In this document: positions 52,042 through 63,251 of the stretch, piece by piece | How the letters are laid out: each line of letters begins with the position of its first letter | How positions within the stretch are numbered: the first letter of the stretch is position 1 | Program-made: the position numbers and the translations under genes | Assembly: GCF_000708715.2 (NCBI RefSeq) | Contig: NZ_JENB01000020.1 | Span: 1-64,000, forward strand | Direction of reading: 5' to 3' | Source: Pseudomonas putida W15Oct28 | GTDB taxonomy: Bacteria; Pseudomonadota; Gammaproteobacteria; Pseudomonadales; Pseudomonadaceae | DNA: 64,000 nt | Notes under the pieces: model-generated | The model's input: only the letters and a program-made list of their open reading frames with translations | What the model was told of the DNA's origin: nothing | The model's database searches: none

Positions 52042-52067
52042 AGCCTCGCCTAGTGCGAGGCTTTTTT
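52042..52067 (+). terminator. Porin gene terminator
   Basis: GCCTCGC-CTA-GTGCGAGGC-TTTTTTG, 18 nt after the stop; a good Rho-independent terminator. Confidence 0.92.
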
Positions 52068-52096
52068 GTGCCTGCAAATTCGTATGCATTATGGTT

Positions 52097-52116
52097 ATAA
52101 ATAAATCGTTATTTAT
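52097..52116. promoter_or_regulatory. AT-only palindrome in front of lsfA
   Basis: ATAAATAA-ATCG-TTATTTAT, a perfect 8-bp inverted repeat with a 4-bp centre, about 75 nt before the lsfA start and inside a long A/T stretch. A candidate CysB-type or other activator site. Confidence 0.45.
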
Positions 52117-52189
52117 TCTTTTTATTTTTAACCGAATGCAGGCACATTGAACCCATACGGTACAGAACCCAGCCAAGGAGCCGCAGCCC

Positions 52190-52828
52190 ATGAGCCTCAA
52201 ACTCGGCGATATCGCCCCCGATTTCGAACAGGATTCCAGCGAAGGCAAGATCCACTTCCACGAGTGGCTGGGCAACAGCTGGGGGGTATTGTTCTCCCAT
52301 CCGGCCGACTTCACCCCGGTGTGCACCACCGAGCTGGGCCTGACCGCCAAACTCAAGGACGACTTCGCCAAGCGCGGGGTCAAGGCCATCGCCCTGTCGG
52401 TAGACCCGGTCGACTCGCACCATAAATGGATCGAGGACATCAACGAGACCCAGAACACCGTGGTCAACTTCCCGATCATCGCCGATGCCGACCGCAAGGT
52501 GTCCGACCTGTACGACCTGATTCACCCGAACGCCAGCGACACCCTGACCGTGCGCTCGCTGTTCGTCATCGACCCGAACAAGAAGGTGCGCCTGACCATC
52601 ACCTATCCGGCCAGTACCGGGCGCAACTTCAATGAAATCCTGCGGGTGATCGACTCGCTGCAGCTGACCGACAATCACAAGGTCGCCACGCCAGGTAACT
52701 GGCAGGACGGCGACGAAGTGGTGATCGTGCCTTCGCTCAAAGACGAGGAAGAAATCAAGCAGCGTTTCCCCAAAGGTTACCGGGCGGTCAAACCCTATCT
52801 GCGTCTGACCCCACAGCCAAATCGTTAA
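52190..52828 (+). CDS. lsfA: 1-Cys peroxiredoxin LsfA
   Basis: 212 aa, Prx6/1-Cys type. The peroxidatic Cys45 lies in FTPVCTTELG and is the only Cys. Met occurs only at the start. LsfA was first found as a sulfur-starvation protein in P. putida and lies next to ssu there too. It reduces peroxides, perhaps guarding against by-products of flavin- or iron-dependent desulfonation. AAGGAG is placed 8-10 nt before the ATG. Confidence 0.94.
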   Translation: MSLKLGDIAPDFEQDSSEGKIHFHEWLGNSWGVLFSHPADFTPVCTTELGLTAKLKDDFAKRGVKAIALSVDPVDSHHKWIEDINETQNTVVNFPIIADADRKVSDLYDLIHPNASDTLTVRSLFVIDPNKKVRLTITYPASTGRNFNEILRVIDSLQLTDNHKVATPGNWQDGDEVVIVPSLKDEEEIKQRFPKGYRAVKPYLRLTPQPNR

Positions 52829-52870
52829 CGGATTCCTCGTTGCATTGCTCTTAGCCAAGCAGGGATTTTC

Positions 52871-52894
52871 GGGCCGTTTCGACGGCCCTTTTTT
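52871..52894 (+). terminator. lsfA terminator
   Basis: GGGCCGT-TTCG-ACGGCCC-TTTTTT; stem-loop with T run, 43 nt after the lsfA stop. Confidence 0.93.
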
Positions 52895-52914
52895 ATGCCC
52901 GCCAGAATTGCGTG

Positions 52915-52999
52915 GGCCTCTTCGCGGGCACGCCCGCTCCCACAGGTTTCGGCACAAGACGCCGTCCCTGTGGGAGCGGGCATGCCCGCGAAGAGGCCC
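52915..52999. repeat. REP pair upstream of ssuE
   Basis: Two facing REPs (about 52915-52945 and 52966-52999), separating lsfA from ssu. After them comes an A/T-rich block (53005-53060) that probably carries the ssu promoter. Confidence 0.85.
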
Positions 53000-53105
53000 T
53001 CGAGGTTAAATACAAAAATGGAATAAACAAATGAAAAAATATGATTTCTAGATATATGTAGCAGCTGTTAATGTCTCCCTCAACAGAACACAAGGAAGCG
53101 CTGCA

Positions 53106-53699
53106 ATGCTGGTCGTCTCAATCGGTGGTAGCCCAAGTCCTCGTTCACGCTCTGGCGTGCTGCTTGAGCGTTCGCGCCAGTGGCTGCAGGGCCGGGGCGT
53201 TGAAGTGGTGACGTTCCAGGTACGTGACTTCCCCGCCGAAGACCTGCTGCATGCCCGTTTCGACAGCCCGCATGTGCAGCACTTCCAACAGCTGGTAGCC
53301 CAGGCTGATGGCCTGATCGTTTCCACCCCGGTGTACAAGGCTTCGTTTGCCGGTGCACTGAAAACACTGCTCGACCTGCTGCCCGAACGCGCCCTGGCCC
53401 ACAAGATCGTGTTGCCAATCGCCACCGGTGGCAGCATCGCCCACATGCTGGCGGTGGATTACGCATTGAAACCCGTGCTGTCGGCACTCAAGGCACAAGA
53501 GACCCTGCAAGGGATCTTCGCCGACGACAGCCAGGTGGCTTACGCAGATGGCACGAAGCCCGCGCAGTTGGTACCGGCACTGGAAGAACGCCTGCTGGAC
53601 TCGCTGGAAACCTTCCACGTTGCCCTGGCCCGTCGGCCACGCCCCGTGGCCCCCGGCGTACTGAACGAACGCCTGATCAGTGCTCGCTGGAGCATCTGA
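53106..53699 (+). CDS. ssuE: NAD(P)H-dependent FMN reductase SsuE
   Basis: 197 aa flavodoxin-fold reductase: VVSIGGSPSPRSRSGVLLERS (phosphate loop) and SLTPVYKASFAG-like STPVYKASFAGALKTLLDLLP. It supplies reduced FMN to SsuD and possibly to the DszA-like and SfnB-like enzymes encoded elsewhere in the window. It has two Met and no Cys. It is the first gene of ssuEADCBF. Confidence 0.93.
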   Translation: MLVVSIGGSPSPRSRSGVLLERSRQWLQGRGVEVVTFQVRDFPAEDLLHARFDSPHVQHFQQLVAQADGLIVSTPVYKASFAGALKTLLDLLPERALAHKIVLPIATGGSIAHMLAVDYALKPVLSALKAQETLQGIFADDSQVAYADGTKPAQLVPALEERLLDSLETFHVALARRPRPVAPGVLNERLISARWSI

Positions 53700-53784
53700 C
53701 CGGCACAACCCGCTTCACCACCTTACTCGCCCGACAACGAGGCAAGCAGGTGCAACCCGAACCTCATTCGCACAGGAGAGCGCC

Positions 53785-54750
53785 ATGCGCACAGTCTTCT
53801 TGCGTCGCGGTCTGGTCGCCCTGTTTGCGGCGGCTGTGTCCTTCGGCGCCATCACCCAAGCCCAGGCCGAAAGCCTGCGTATCGGTTACCAGAAATACGG
53901 CACCCTGGTGCTGCTCAAGGCCAAAGGCACGCTGGAGAAGCGCCTGGCCGAGCAGGGCGTGCAGGTGCAGTGGACCGAATTTCCCGGCGGCCCGCAGCTG
54001 CTTGAGGGCCTGAACGTCGGTTCCATCGATTTTGGTGTTACCGGCGAGACCCCGCCCGTATTCGCCCAGGCCGCCGGCGCCGATCTGCTCTACGTGGCCT
54101 ACGAGCCGCCAGCGCCGCACAGCGAGGCGATCCTGGTGCCGAAGGGTTCGCCGATCCAGTCACTCAAGGAACTCAAGGGTAAGAAAGTCGCCCTCAACAA
54201 AGGCTCCAACGTGCACTACCTGCTGGTCCGCGCCCTGGAAGACGCCGGCCTCAAGTACAGCGATATCCAGCCTGTGTACCTGCCCCCGGCCGATGCCCGC
54301 GCCGCTTTCGAACGTGGCAGCGTCGATGCCTGGGTGATCTGGGACCCGTACCAGGCCGCTGCGGAAAAACAGTTGCAGGCCCGTACCCTGCGTGACGGCA
54401 AGGGCCTGGTCGACAACCACCAGTTCTACCTGGCCACCCGCAACTACGCGACCCAGCACCCGGCGGTGATCAACACCCTGATCGAAGAAGTGCGCGCCGT
54501 GGGCGAGTGGTCCCAGGCCAACCCGCAGGAAGTGACCGATCAGGTGGCACCGCTGCTCGGCCTGCCCGCCGACATCACCCTGACCTCGGTCAAGCGCCAA
54601 GGCTACGGTGCAGCACCGCTCACCCCCGAGGTAGTGGCCGCACAACAGAAAATCGCCGACACCTTCCAGGCGCTCAAGCTGATACCCAAGCCGCTGAGCA
54701 TCAAGGACGTGATCTGGACACCCCCGGCCAAGGTCGCTAGCGCGCCTTGA
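53785..54750 (+). CDS. ssuA: Alkanesulfonate-binding protein SsuA
   Basis: 321 aa with a signal peptide (ending TQAQA) and the SsuA fold (ESLRIGYQKYGTLVLLKAKG, PSKGSNVHYLLV-like KGSNVHYLLVRALEDAGL, AWVIWDPYQAAAEKQL). No Cys and no Met beyond the first. ACAGGAGAG before the ATG fixes the start. Confidence 0.94.
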   Translation: MRTVFLRRGLVALFAAAVSFGAITQAQAESLRIGYQKYGTLVLLKAKGTLEKRLAEQGVQVQWTEFPGGPQLLEGLNVGSIDFGVTGETPPVFAQAAGADLLYVAYEPPAPHSEAILVPKGSPIQSLKELKGKKVALNKGSNVHYLLVRALEDAGLKYSDIQPVYLPPADARAAFERGSVDAWVIWDPYQAAAEKQLQARTLRDGKGLVDNHQFYLATRNYATQHPAVINTLIEEVRAVGEWSQANPQEVTDQVAPLLGLPADITLTSVKRQGYGAAPLTPEVVAAQQKIADTFQALKLIPKPLSIKDVIWTPPAKVASAP

Positions 54751-54810
54751 TTGATTCGCCTGTGCCGGGGCGTCGCTCCGGCTTGAGCCACCCTTGAGGA
54801 GACAACTCCA

Positions 54811-55959
54811 ATGAGCCTTAACATCTTCTGGTTCCTCCCTACCCACGGTGACGGCAAGTACCTGGGCACTTCCGACGGCGCACGTGCGGTCGATCACGGT
54901 TACCTGCAGCAGATCGCGCAGGCCGCCGACCGTCTGGGCTTTGGTGGGGTACTGATCCCTACCGGCCGTTCCTGCGAGGATTCCTGGCTGGTGGCAGCGT
55001 CGCTGATCCCTGTGACTCAGCACCTGAAATTCCTGGTTGCCCTGCGCCCGGGCATCATTTCGCCGACCGTGGCAGCCCGCCAGGCGGCAACCTTGGACCG
55101 TCTGTCCAATGGCCGTGCGCTGTTCAACCTGGTAACCGGTGGCGACCCGGACGAACTGGCCGGTGATGGCCTGCACCTGAACCACCAGGAGCGCTACGAA
55201 GCCTCGGTCGAGTTCACCCGTATCTGGCGCAAGGTGCTGGAAGGCGAAAACGTCGACTACGACGGCAAGCACATCCAGGTGAAGGGCGCCAAGCTGCTCT
55301 ACCCGCCGATTCAGCAACCACGCCCGCCGCTGTATTTCGGCGGTTCGTCCGAGGCCGCTCAGGACCTGGCTGCCGAACAGGTCGAGTTGTACCTGACCTG
55401 GGGCGAGCCGCCGTCAGCCGTTGCCGAGAAAATCGCCAAGGTGCGCGAAAAAGCGGCTGCTCAAGGCCGTGAAGTACGCTTCGGTATCCGCCTGCACGTG
55501 ATTGTGCGGGAAACCAACGAAGAAGCCTGGGCCGCCGCCGACCGCCTGATCTCGCACCTGGACGATGACACCATCGCCCGTGCCCAGGCCTCGCTGGCGC
55601 GTTTCGACTCGGTGGGCCAGCAGCGCATGGCTGCCCTGCACGGCGGCAACCGCGACAACCTGGAAGTCAGCCCCAACCTGTGGGCAGGCGTTGGCCTGGT
55701 ACGTGGCGGCGCCGGTACCGCACTGGTGGGCGATGGCCCGACTGTCGCGGCGCGGGTGAAGGAATATGCCGCCCTGGGGATCGATACCTTCATCTTCTCG
55801 GGTTATCCACACCTGGAAGAGTCGTATCGCGTTGCCGAACTGCTGTTCCCGCACCTTGATGTACAGCGGCCGGAGCAACCGAAAACCGGTGGCTATGTGA
55901 GCCCGTTCGGCGAGATGGTGGCCAACGACATCCTGCCCAAATCCGTGTCGCAGAGCTGA
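54811..55959 (+). CDS. ssuD: FMNH2-dependent alkanesulfonate monooxygenase SsuD
   Basis: 382 aa, luciferase-like TIM barrel (NIFWFLPTHGDGKYLG, the conserved GRSCEDSW with Cys, and TGGDPDELAGDG). It converts alkanesulfonates plus FMNH2 and O2 to aldehydes and sulfite. It carries only three Met and one Cys. GAGGAG lies about 9 nt upstream. Confidence 0.95.
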   Translation: MSLNIFWFLPTHGDGKYLGTSDGARAVDHGYLQQIAQAADRLGFGGVLIPTGRSCEDSWLVAASLIPVTQHLKFLVALRPGIISPTVAARQAATLDRLSNGRALFNLVTGGDPDELAGDGLHLNHQERYEASVEFTRIWRKVLEGENVDYDGKHIQVKGAKLLYPPIQQPRPPLYFGGSSEAAQDLAAEQVELYLTWGEPPSAVAEKIAKVREKAAAQGREVRFGIRLHVIVRETNEEAWAAADRLISHLDDDTIARAQASLARFDSVGQQRMAALHGGNRDNLEVSPNLWAGVGLVRGGAGTALVGDGPTVAARVKEYAALGIDTFIFSGYPHLEESYRVAELLFPHLDVQRPEQPKTGGYVSPFGEMVANDILPKSVSQS

Positions 55960-55969
55960 GGGCCGGGCC

Positions 55970-56767
55970 ATGAGTCGTGCAACTTCCTCCACCCTGACCC
56001 AGCGCCTGGCGCCGTGGGCGCTGCCGGTGCTGCTGCTGGCAGTCTGGCAGCTGGCGGTCAGCGCTGGCTGGCTGTCGACGCGCATCCTGCCGGCGCCAAG
56101 TGCAGTGGTCAGCGCCGGCGTCGAGCTGGTGCGCAGCGGCGATATCTGGACCCACCTGGCCATCAGTGGCTGGCGTGCCGGGCTGGGCTTCGTCATCGGC
56201 GGCAGCATCGGCCTGGTACTGGGCTTCATCACCGGCCTGTCGAACTGGGGCGAACGCCTGCTCGACAGTTCGGTGCAGATGATCCGCAACGTGCCGCACC
56301 TGGCGCTGATTCCGCTGGTGATCCTGTGGTTCGGTATCGACGAGTCGGCAAAGATCTTCCTCGTCGCGCTGGGCACACTGTTCCCGATCTACCTGAACAC
56401 CTACCACGGTATTCGCAACGTTGACCCGGCACTGGTAGAGATGGCGCGCAGCTACGGTTTGTCCGGCTTCAGCCTGTTCCGCCAGGTGATCCTGCCGGGC
56501 GCGCTGCCATCGATCCTGGTGGGCGTGCGTTTCGCACTGGGCTTCATGTGGCTGACCCTGATTGTGGCCGAGACCATTTCGGCAAACGCCGGCATCGGTT
56601 ACCTGGCGATGAACGCCCGTGAGTTCCTGCAGACCGACGTGGTGGTACTGGCCATCGTCCTGTATGCCGTGCTCGGCAAACTCGCTGACCTCGCCGCCCG
56701 TGGCCTGGAGCGTGTGTGGCTGCGCTGGCACCCGGCCTATCAAGTGGCCAAGAAGGAGGGTGCATGA
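55970..56767 (+). CDS. ssuC: Alkanesulfonate ABC permease SsuC
   Basis: 265 aa, about six membrane helices, with the loop IRNVDPALVEMARSYGLSGFSLFRQVILPGALPSILVG. It is the membrane partner of SsuA and SsuB. It starts 10 nt after ssuD and overlaps ssuB by 4 nt. Confidence 0.94.
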   Translation: MSRATSSTLTQRLAPWALPVLLLAVWQLAVSAGWLSTRILPAPSAVVSAGVELVRSGDIWTHLAISGWRAGLGFVIGGSIGLVLGFITGLSNWGERLLDSSVQMIRNVPHLALIPLVILWFGIDESAKIFLVALGTLFPIYLNTYHGIRNVDPALVEMARSYGLSGFSLFRQVILPGALPSILVGVRFALGFMWLTLIVAETISANAGIGYLAMNAREFLQTDVVVLAIVLYAVLGKLADLAARGLERVWLRWHPAYQVAKKEGA

Positions 56768-57576
56768 CTGTGCTCAAGGAACAGCCGCCACGCCTGCTGC
56801 GTGGCATCCCGCTGGCCTCCAATGGCCTGCGCAAGACCTTTGGCCAGCGCGAAGTGTTGAAGGGCATCGACCTGCACATTCCGGCGGGGCAGTTCGTCGC
56901 CATCGTCGGCCGCAGCGGCTGCGGCAAAAGCACCCTGCTGCGGCTGCTGGCCGGGCTCGACCAGCCTACGGCCGGGCAATTGCTGGCCGGTGCTGCGCCG
57001 CTGGAGGAGGCCCGTGAAGAAACCCGCCTGATGTTCCAGGACGCACGCCTGCTGCCGTGGAAGAAGGTGATCGACAACGTTGGCCTGGGCCTGTCGGGTG
57101 ACTGGCGCCCACGTGCGCTGGAAGCGCTGGAAGCGGTTGGCCTGGCCGACCGCGCCAGTGAATGGCCGGCAGCCCTCTCGGGTGGCCAGAAGCAGCGCGT
57201 GGCCTTGGCCCGCGCCTTGATTCACCAGCCACGCCTGCTGCTGCTGGATGAGCCGCTGGGTGCGCTGGATGCATTGACCCGTATCGAAATGCAGCAACTG
57301 ATCGAACGCCTGTGGCGTCAGCACGGTTTCACTGTGCTGCTGGTCACCCACGATGTCAGCGAGGCGGTTGCCGTGGCTGACCGGGTGATCCTGATCGAGG
57401 ACGGCGAAGTCGGGCTTGACCTTACGGTCGACCTGGCACGGCCCAGGGCGCGTGGTTCGCACCGCCTGGCCGCGCTGGAAAGCGAAGTGCTCAACCGTGT
57501 TCTGTCGGCCCCGGGCACTGCGCCCGAGCCGGACCCTGTAGCCCCTCTGCCCACGCAACTGCGTTGGGCGCACTGA
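56764..57576 (+). CDS. ssuB: Alkanesulfonate ABC ATPase SsuB
   Basis: 270 aa. Walker A is GRSGCGKST, signature LSGGQKQR, Walker B LLLLDEPLGALDAL and H-loop LLVTHDVSEAVAVAD. The start MTVLKEQ overlaps ssuC (ATGA), which marks translational coupling. Confidence 0.94.
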   Translation: MTVLKEQPPRLLRGIPLASNGLRKTFGQREVLKGIDLHIPAGQFVAIVGRSGCGKSTLLRLLAGLDQPTAGQLLAGAAPLEEAREETRLMFQDARLLPWKKVIDNVGLGLSGDWRPRALEALEAVGLADRASEWPAALSGGQKQRVALARALIHQPRLLLLDEPLGALDALTRIEMQQLIERLWRQHGFTVLLVTHDVSEAVAVADRVILIEDGEVGLDLTVDLARPRARGSHRLAALESEVLNRVLSAPGTAPEPDPVAPLPTQLRWAH

Positions 57577-57620
57577 TTGACTCACTTACCAGACCGAACC
57601 CATAGAGAAGGAATTGCATC

Positions 57621-57836
57621 ATGACTATCAAAGCCATCAACGTCCGCAACCAGTTCAAAGGCACCGTGAAAGAAATCCTCGAAGGCCCGGTACTGTCGGA
57701 AATCGACGTGCAGACCGCCTCGGGCATCGTGACTTCGGTCATCACCACCCGCTCGGTTAAAGAGCTGGAGCTGCAGGTGGGTAGCGAAGTGATTGCCTTC
57801 GTGAAGTCGACTGAAGTGTCTATCGCCAAGCTGTGA
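57621..57836 (+). CDS. ssuF: Molbindin-like (TOBE) protein SsuF
   Basis: 71 aa single TOBE/molybdopterin-binding domain (NQFKGTVKEILEGPVLSEID, ASGIVTSVITTRSVKELEL). In P. putida ssuF is the last gene of the operon and is needed for sulfonate and sulfate-ester use, by an unknown mechanism. No Cys, one Met. AGAAGGA precedes the ATG. Confidence 0.93.
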   Translation: MTIKAINVRNQFKGTVKEILEGPVLSEIDVQTASGIVTSVITTRSVKELELQVGSEVIAFVKSTEVSIAKL

Positions 57837-57850
57837 TGACAGTGACCAAT

Positions 57851-57957
57851 GGGGCTGCTTTGCAGCCCTTCGCGGGCACGCCCGCTCCCACAGGTGCTTT
57901 GCAGGCACGGACTCTGTGGGAGCGGGCGAGCCCGCGAAGGGCCGCAACGCGGCCCCA
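57851..57957. repeat. REP pair between ssuF and the TetR gene
   Basis: Two facing REPs (about 57867-57895 and 57914-57942), flanked by GGGGCTGCTTTGCAGCCC and GGGCCGCAACGCGGCCCC hairpins, at two converging gene ends. Confidence 0.85.
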
Positions 57958-57963
57958 CTAATT

Positions 57964-58596
57964 TCAGCTGGAACGCTTGGCCAGAAACGGCGGCAGGTAC
58001 AACCCCAGATACGCCTCGAACACCCGCTTGCCTTCTTCGGCCATGCGCGGGGTGATCGCCTCGTGCAGCTGCACCGACCGCGCATAAACCCGGTCGCTCA
58101 GCTCCATGGCCAGGGCAAACACATCCACATCCAGTGGCATCACCGGCAGGTGAAAATGCTGGTCGAACAACTTGTGCATCAAGTCGCCCAGTTCCATGTC
58201 GTGCTGCCGATCGGCCTGCACCACTTCGCTCAGGCCATGCTGGGCCAGAATCAGCTGCCGCGCCGCAGCATCTTCGTTGTAGATATCCAGCATGCGCTGC
58301 TCGATCAGCCGTGACAGTTGGTGCCAGGTGCTGAATGCGCTGCTGTCGAACGGTGCGCTCAGGGCTTCGCGAAATGCCCGGTGCACATCGGCCGTCAACG
58401 CTTCCAGCAAGGCCGGCACGCTGGCGAAGAAGTGATACACCGACGAGGGTGGAATCTGCGCCCGCTCGGCCACGCTGTAGATGGACAGTGCCGCCACCCC
58501 TTGTTCGGCCAGCAGCTCACGCGCAGCCGCCAGGATCGCTTCGATCCTGGCCTGGCTGCTGGCGCGCGGCTTGCGCGAGGCGACGGCGCGGCTCAT
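57964..58596 (-). CDS. TetR-family regulator
   Basis: 210 aa. The helix-turn-helix is at about residues 17-62 (ILAAARELLAEQGVAALSIY, VAERAQIPPSSVYHFFASV). The C-terminal ligand domain is not of a type I can name. Its start overlaps the gshA stop (TGATG), so it is translated from the gshA transcript; a link to glutathione or to a stress signal is possible but not shown. Confidence 0.9.
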   Translation of the reverse strand: MSRAVASRKPRASSQARIEAILAAARELLAEQGVAALSIYSVAERAQIPPSSVYHFFASVPALLEALTADVHRAFREALSAPFDSSAFSTWHQLSRLIEQRMLDIYNEDAAARQLILAQHGLSEVVQADRQHDMELGDLMHKLFDQHFHLPVMPLDVDVFALAMELSDRVYARSVQLHEAITPRMAEEGKRVFEAYLGLYLPPFLAKRSS

Positions 58597-60173
58597 CAGT
58601 TACTGATCGCCAGGATGCTGGCCTGATAGGCGCCGACGAACAGGTCGAAGTCACCGACTTCCTCCTGTTCCAGCTCAGACTGCTTGGCGAGCGATTCGCG
58701 GGCCAGTGTTTCGAACGCCTGTTGCTGTTCGTGGCTCAGGGGCTGTTCGCGGAATGTCTCGGCGTGGACACGGCTTTGGCGCAGGGAGAACTGGATGAAG
58801 GTTTCGTCGTGCTCGGTCATGCGTGCCAGCACCTGGGCCGACGGGGTGAGCGCGGCGTCATCGACCTTGGCCTGCTGGGCATCCAGCGTTTTGCCGTGGG
58901 CGTCGCCGCCTTGCGCCTGGTCGAGCAGGTCGGCCAGTGGCCGGATACGCTCGATCAGCTCGCTGGCCCAGTCCTTCAGGGTGATCGGCTGGCCGTCACG
59001 ATGCAGCTCCAGGCCTGGGCGACGGCCTTCCTTGACCACGGTCAGGAAGTTGTCGGTGCACTGGCCGCATTCGCCGTTGTCCAGCTGCGGGCTGTCTTCC
59101 AGTGCGCAGAACAGCAGGAACGCATCGAGGAAGCGCGCCTCGGGCAGGTCGATACCCACCGGCAGGAACGGGTTGATGTCCAGGCAACGCACTTCCACAT
59201 ACTGCACGCCACGCGACGTCAGGGCCTGGATCGGCCGCTCGCCGGTGTAGGTGACGCGCTTGGGGCGGATGTTCGAGTAGTACTCGTTCTCGATCTGCAG
59301 GATGTTGGTGTTCAGTTGCACCCACTCGCCGTCCACGTGCGTGCCGACCTCGACGTAAGGCGGGTAGGGCGTGCCCACGGCCTTGCGCAGGCTGTCGGTG
59401 TAGCTGGCCAGGTTGTTGTAGCACGGCGTCAGGCCGGCCTGGGCGTTGCTCTGGTAGCCCAGGTCGCTCATGCGCAGGCTGGTGGCGTAGGGCAGGAACA
59501 GGGTTTCGGCGTCCAGCTCTTCGAGCTGGTGCGGGCGGCCACGCAGGAAGCCTTTGTCCAGCGCTGGCGACGCGCCGAACAGGTACATCAGCAGCCAGCT
59601 GTAGCGGCGGAAGTTGCGGATCAGCGCGATGTAGGCCGACGACTGGTAGTCGCGGTTGTCTTGCGTGCTGCCTTCGGCTTCGCGCAGCAGCGGCCACAGG
59701 GCTTCGGGCAGCGAGAAGTTGTAATGGATACCGGCGATGCACTGCATGGTGCGGCCGTAGCGCAGGGCCAGGCCCTTGCGGTAGACGTGCTTGAGCTTGC
59801 CGATGTTCGAGCTGCCGTACTCGGCGATCGGGATGTCCTCCTCGGCCGGCAGCGTGCACGGCATCGACGGGCTCCACAGGTATTCGTCGCCCAGCTTGCT
59901 GTAGACGAAACGGTGGGTCTGTTCGAGGCTTTCGAGCACTTTGGCCGGGTCGGGCAGGGCTGGGGTGATGAACTCCAGCAGCGACTCGGAATAATCAGTG
60001 GTGATCTGCTCGTTGGTCAGCGCCGACCCCAGAGCTTCCGGGTGCGGGGTCTGGGCCAGGCGACCTTCGTCGGTCACGCGCAGGCATTCGCGCTCAATAC
60101 CGTGCAGGCACTGCTTGAGCAGGGGGAGATTGGCGCCGAGCAGGCTCAGGCGGCGGTTGAGGAGTTCGCTCAA
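58596..60173 (-). CDS. gshA: Glutamate-cysteine ligase GshA
   Basis: 525 aa, class-1 (gamma-proteobacterial) enzyme, which joins glutamate and cysteine with ATP in the first step of glutathione synthesis. Family marks: HGIERECLRVTDEGRLA, ITTDYSESLLEFITP and the RYGRTMQCIAGIHYNFSLP metal/glutamate region. TTG (giving MSELLNRRLSLLG) is preferred as start because AAGGA lies 7 nt upstream; a GTG five codons earlier would leave that site inside the gene. It is coupled to a TetR gene at its 3' end. Confidence 0.93.
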   Translation of the reverse strand: MSELLNRRLSLLGANLPLLKQCLHGIERECLRVTDEGRLAQTPHPEALGSALTNEQITTDYSESLLEFITPALPDPAKVLESLEQTHRFVYSKLGDEYLWSPSMPCTLPAEEDIPIAEYGSSNIGKLKHVYRKGLALRYGRTMQCIAGIHYNFSLPEALWPLLREAEGSTQDNRDYQSSAYIALIRNFRRYSWLLMYLFGASPALDKGFLRGRPHQLEELDAETLFLPYATSLRMSDLGYQSNAQAGLTPCYNNLASYTDSLRKAVGTPYPPYVEVGTHVDGEWVQLNTNILQIENEYYSNIRPKRVTYTGERPIQALTSRGVQYVEVRCLDINPFLPVGIDLPEARFLDAFLLFCALEDSPQLDNGECGQCTDNFLTVVKEGRRPGLELHRDGQPITLKDWASELIERIRPLADLLDQAQGGDAHGKTLDAQQAKVDDAALTPSAQVLARMTEHDETFIQFSLRQSRVHAETFREQPLSHEQQQAFETLARESLAKQSELEQEEVGDFDLFVGAYQASILAISN

Positions 60174-60326
60174 GATGTATTCCTTCACGCGTCAGTCGCC
60201 CCAATATGGGGGTAGAGATAACGGTCTACAAGGGTAGGAAGAAAGGAACTGGCGTTGTCGCCTGGTTTACGCGGTTCCAGCAGTGCCAGCGCACTGCTGA
60301 AAATACCGCAGATACGGCTTGGTGAG

Positions 60327-60709
60327 CTAGAGAACCGCGAAGGTTCCTTGCGCTTTTGCCACCAGCTTGTCGCCTTGGACTACGTCGGCGTCGACCACCA
60401 GGGTACGCCGCCCGGCGTGCAGCACACGGGCGGTACACAGCACTTCACCGTCGCTGACGGCGCGCATGTAGTTGATCTTGCACTCGATGGTGACGCTTTG
60501 CTGGTCAAAGCCATGGCTGGCCGAGCAGGCCAGGCCCATGGCGATGTCCACCAGGCTGAAGATCGCCCCGCCGTGCAGCTTCTGGCCACGGTTGCGCAAG
60601 TGCGGCTCAAGGGCCAGGGCCACCTCTGCAACACCGGTGTCCAGGCGTTGCAGGCGGCAGCCCAGCAGCTGGCTGAAGGCGCTTTCGACGTATTCGCGGG
60701 GTACGTCCA

Positions 60710-60710
<1 letters not shown>
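60327..60710 (-). CDS. PaaI-type hotdog-fold thioesterase
   Basis: 127 aa. The hotdog signature is RNRGQKLHGGAIFSLVDIAMGLA, with the NRxxxxHGG site of the PaaI family, which hydrolyses acyl-CoA thioesters. Its ATG overlaps the tex stop (TGATG), so it follows tex in one transcript. A GTG one codon earlier is possible. Confidence 0.9.
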
Positions 60711-63034
<2,324 letters not shown>

Positions 63035-63251
63035 GTAAACCACCTGACATTTGTGAATACGGGGGTCGCCTGTGGGCTTTTCGCCCGGCGGCGCTGGATG
63101 AAAGCCGCGCATTATACCCATCGCAATCGGCTTGCGGTGATGGCGCCCAGCCAGCTGGAACTGGCGCCGGGGGAAAAATCTGCTAACAATGCTCACGCAA
63201 CGTGCAGCAATGGCTACGCCATAATGCGCGGCGAAATCAGAGGAGTTATTC

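Noticed and set aside
58596..60188. GTG at 60188 as gshA start
   Set aside because: It has no ribosome site, and it places the good AAGGA inside the gene; the TTG at 60173 gives the usual MSELLNRR start.
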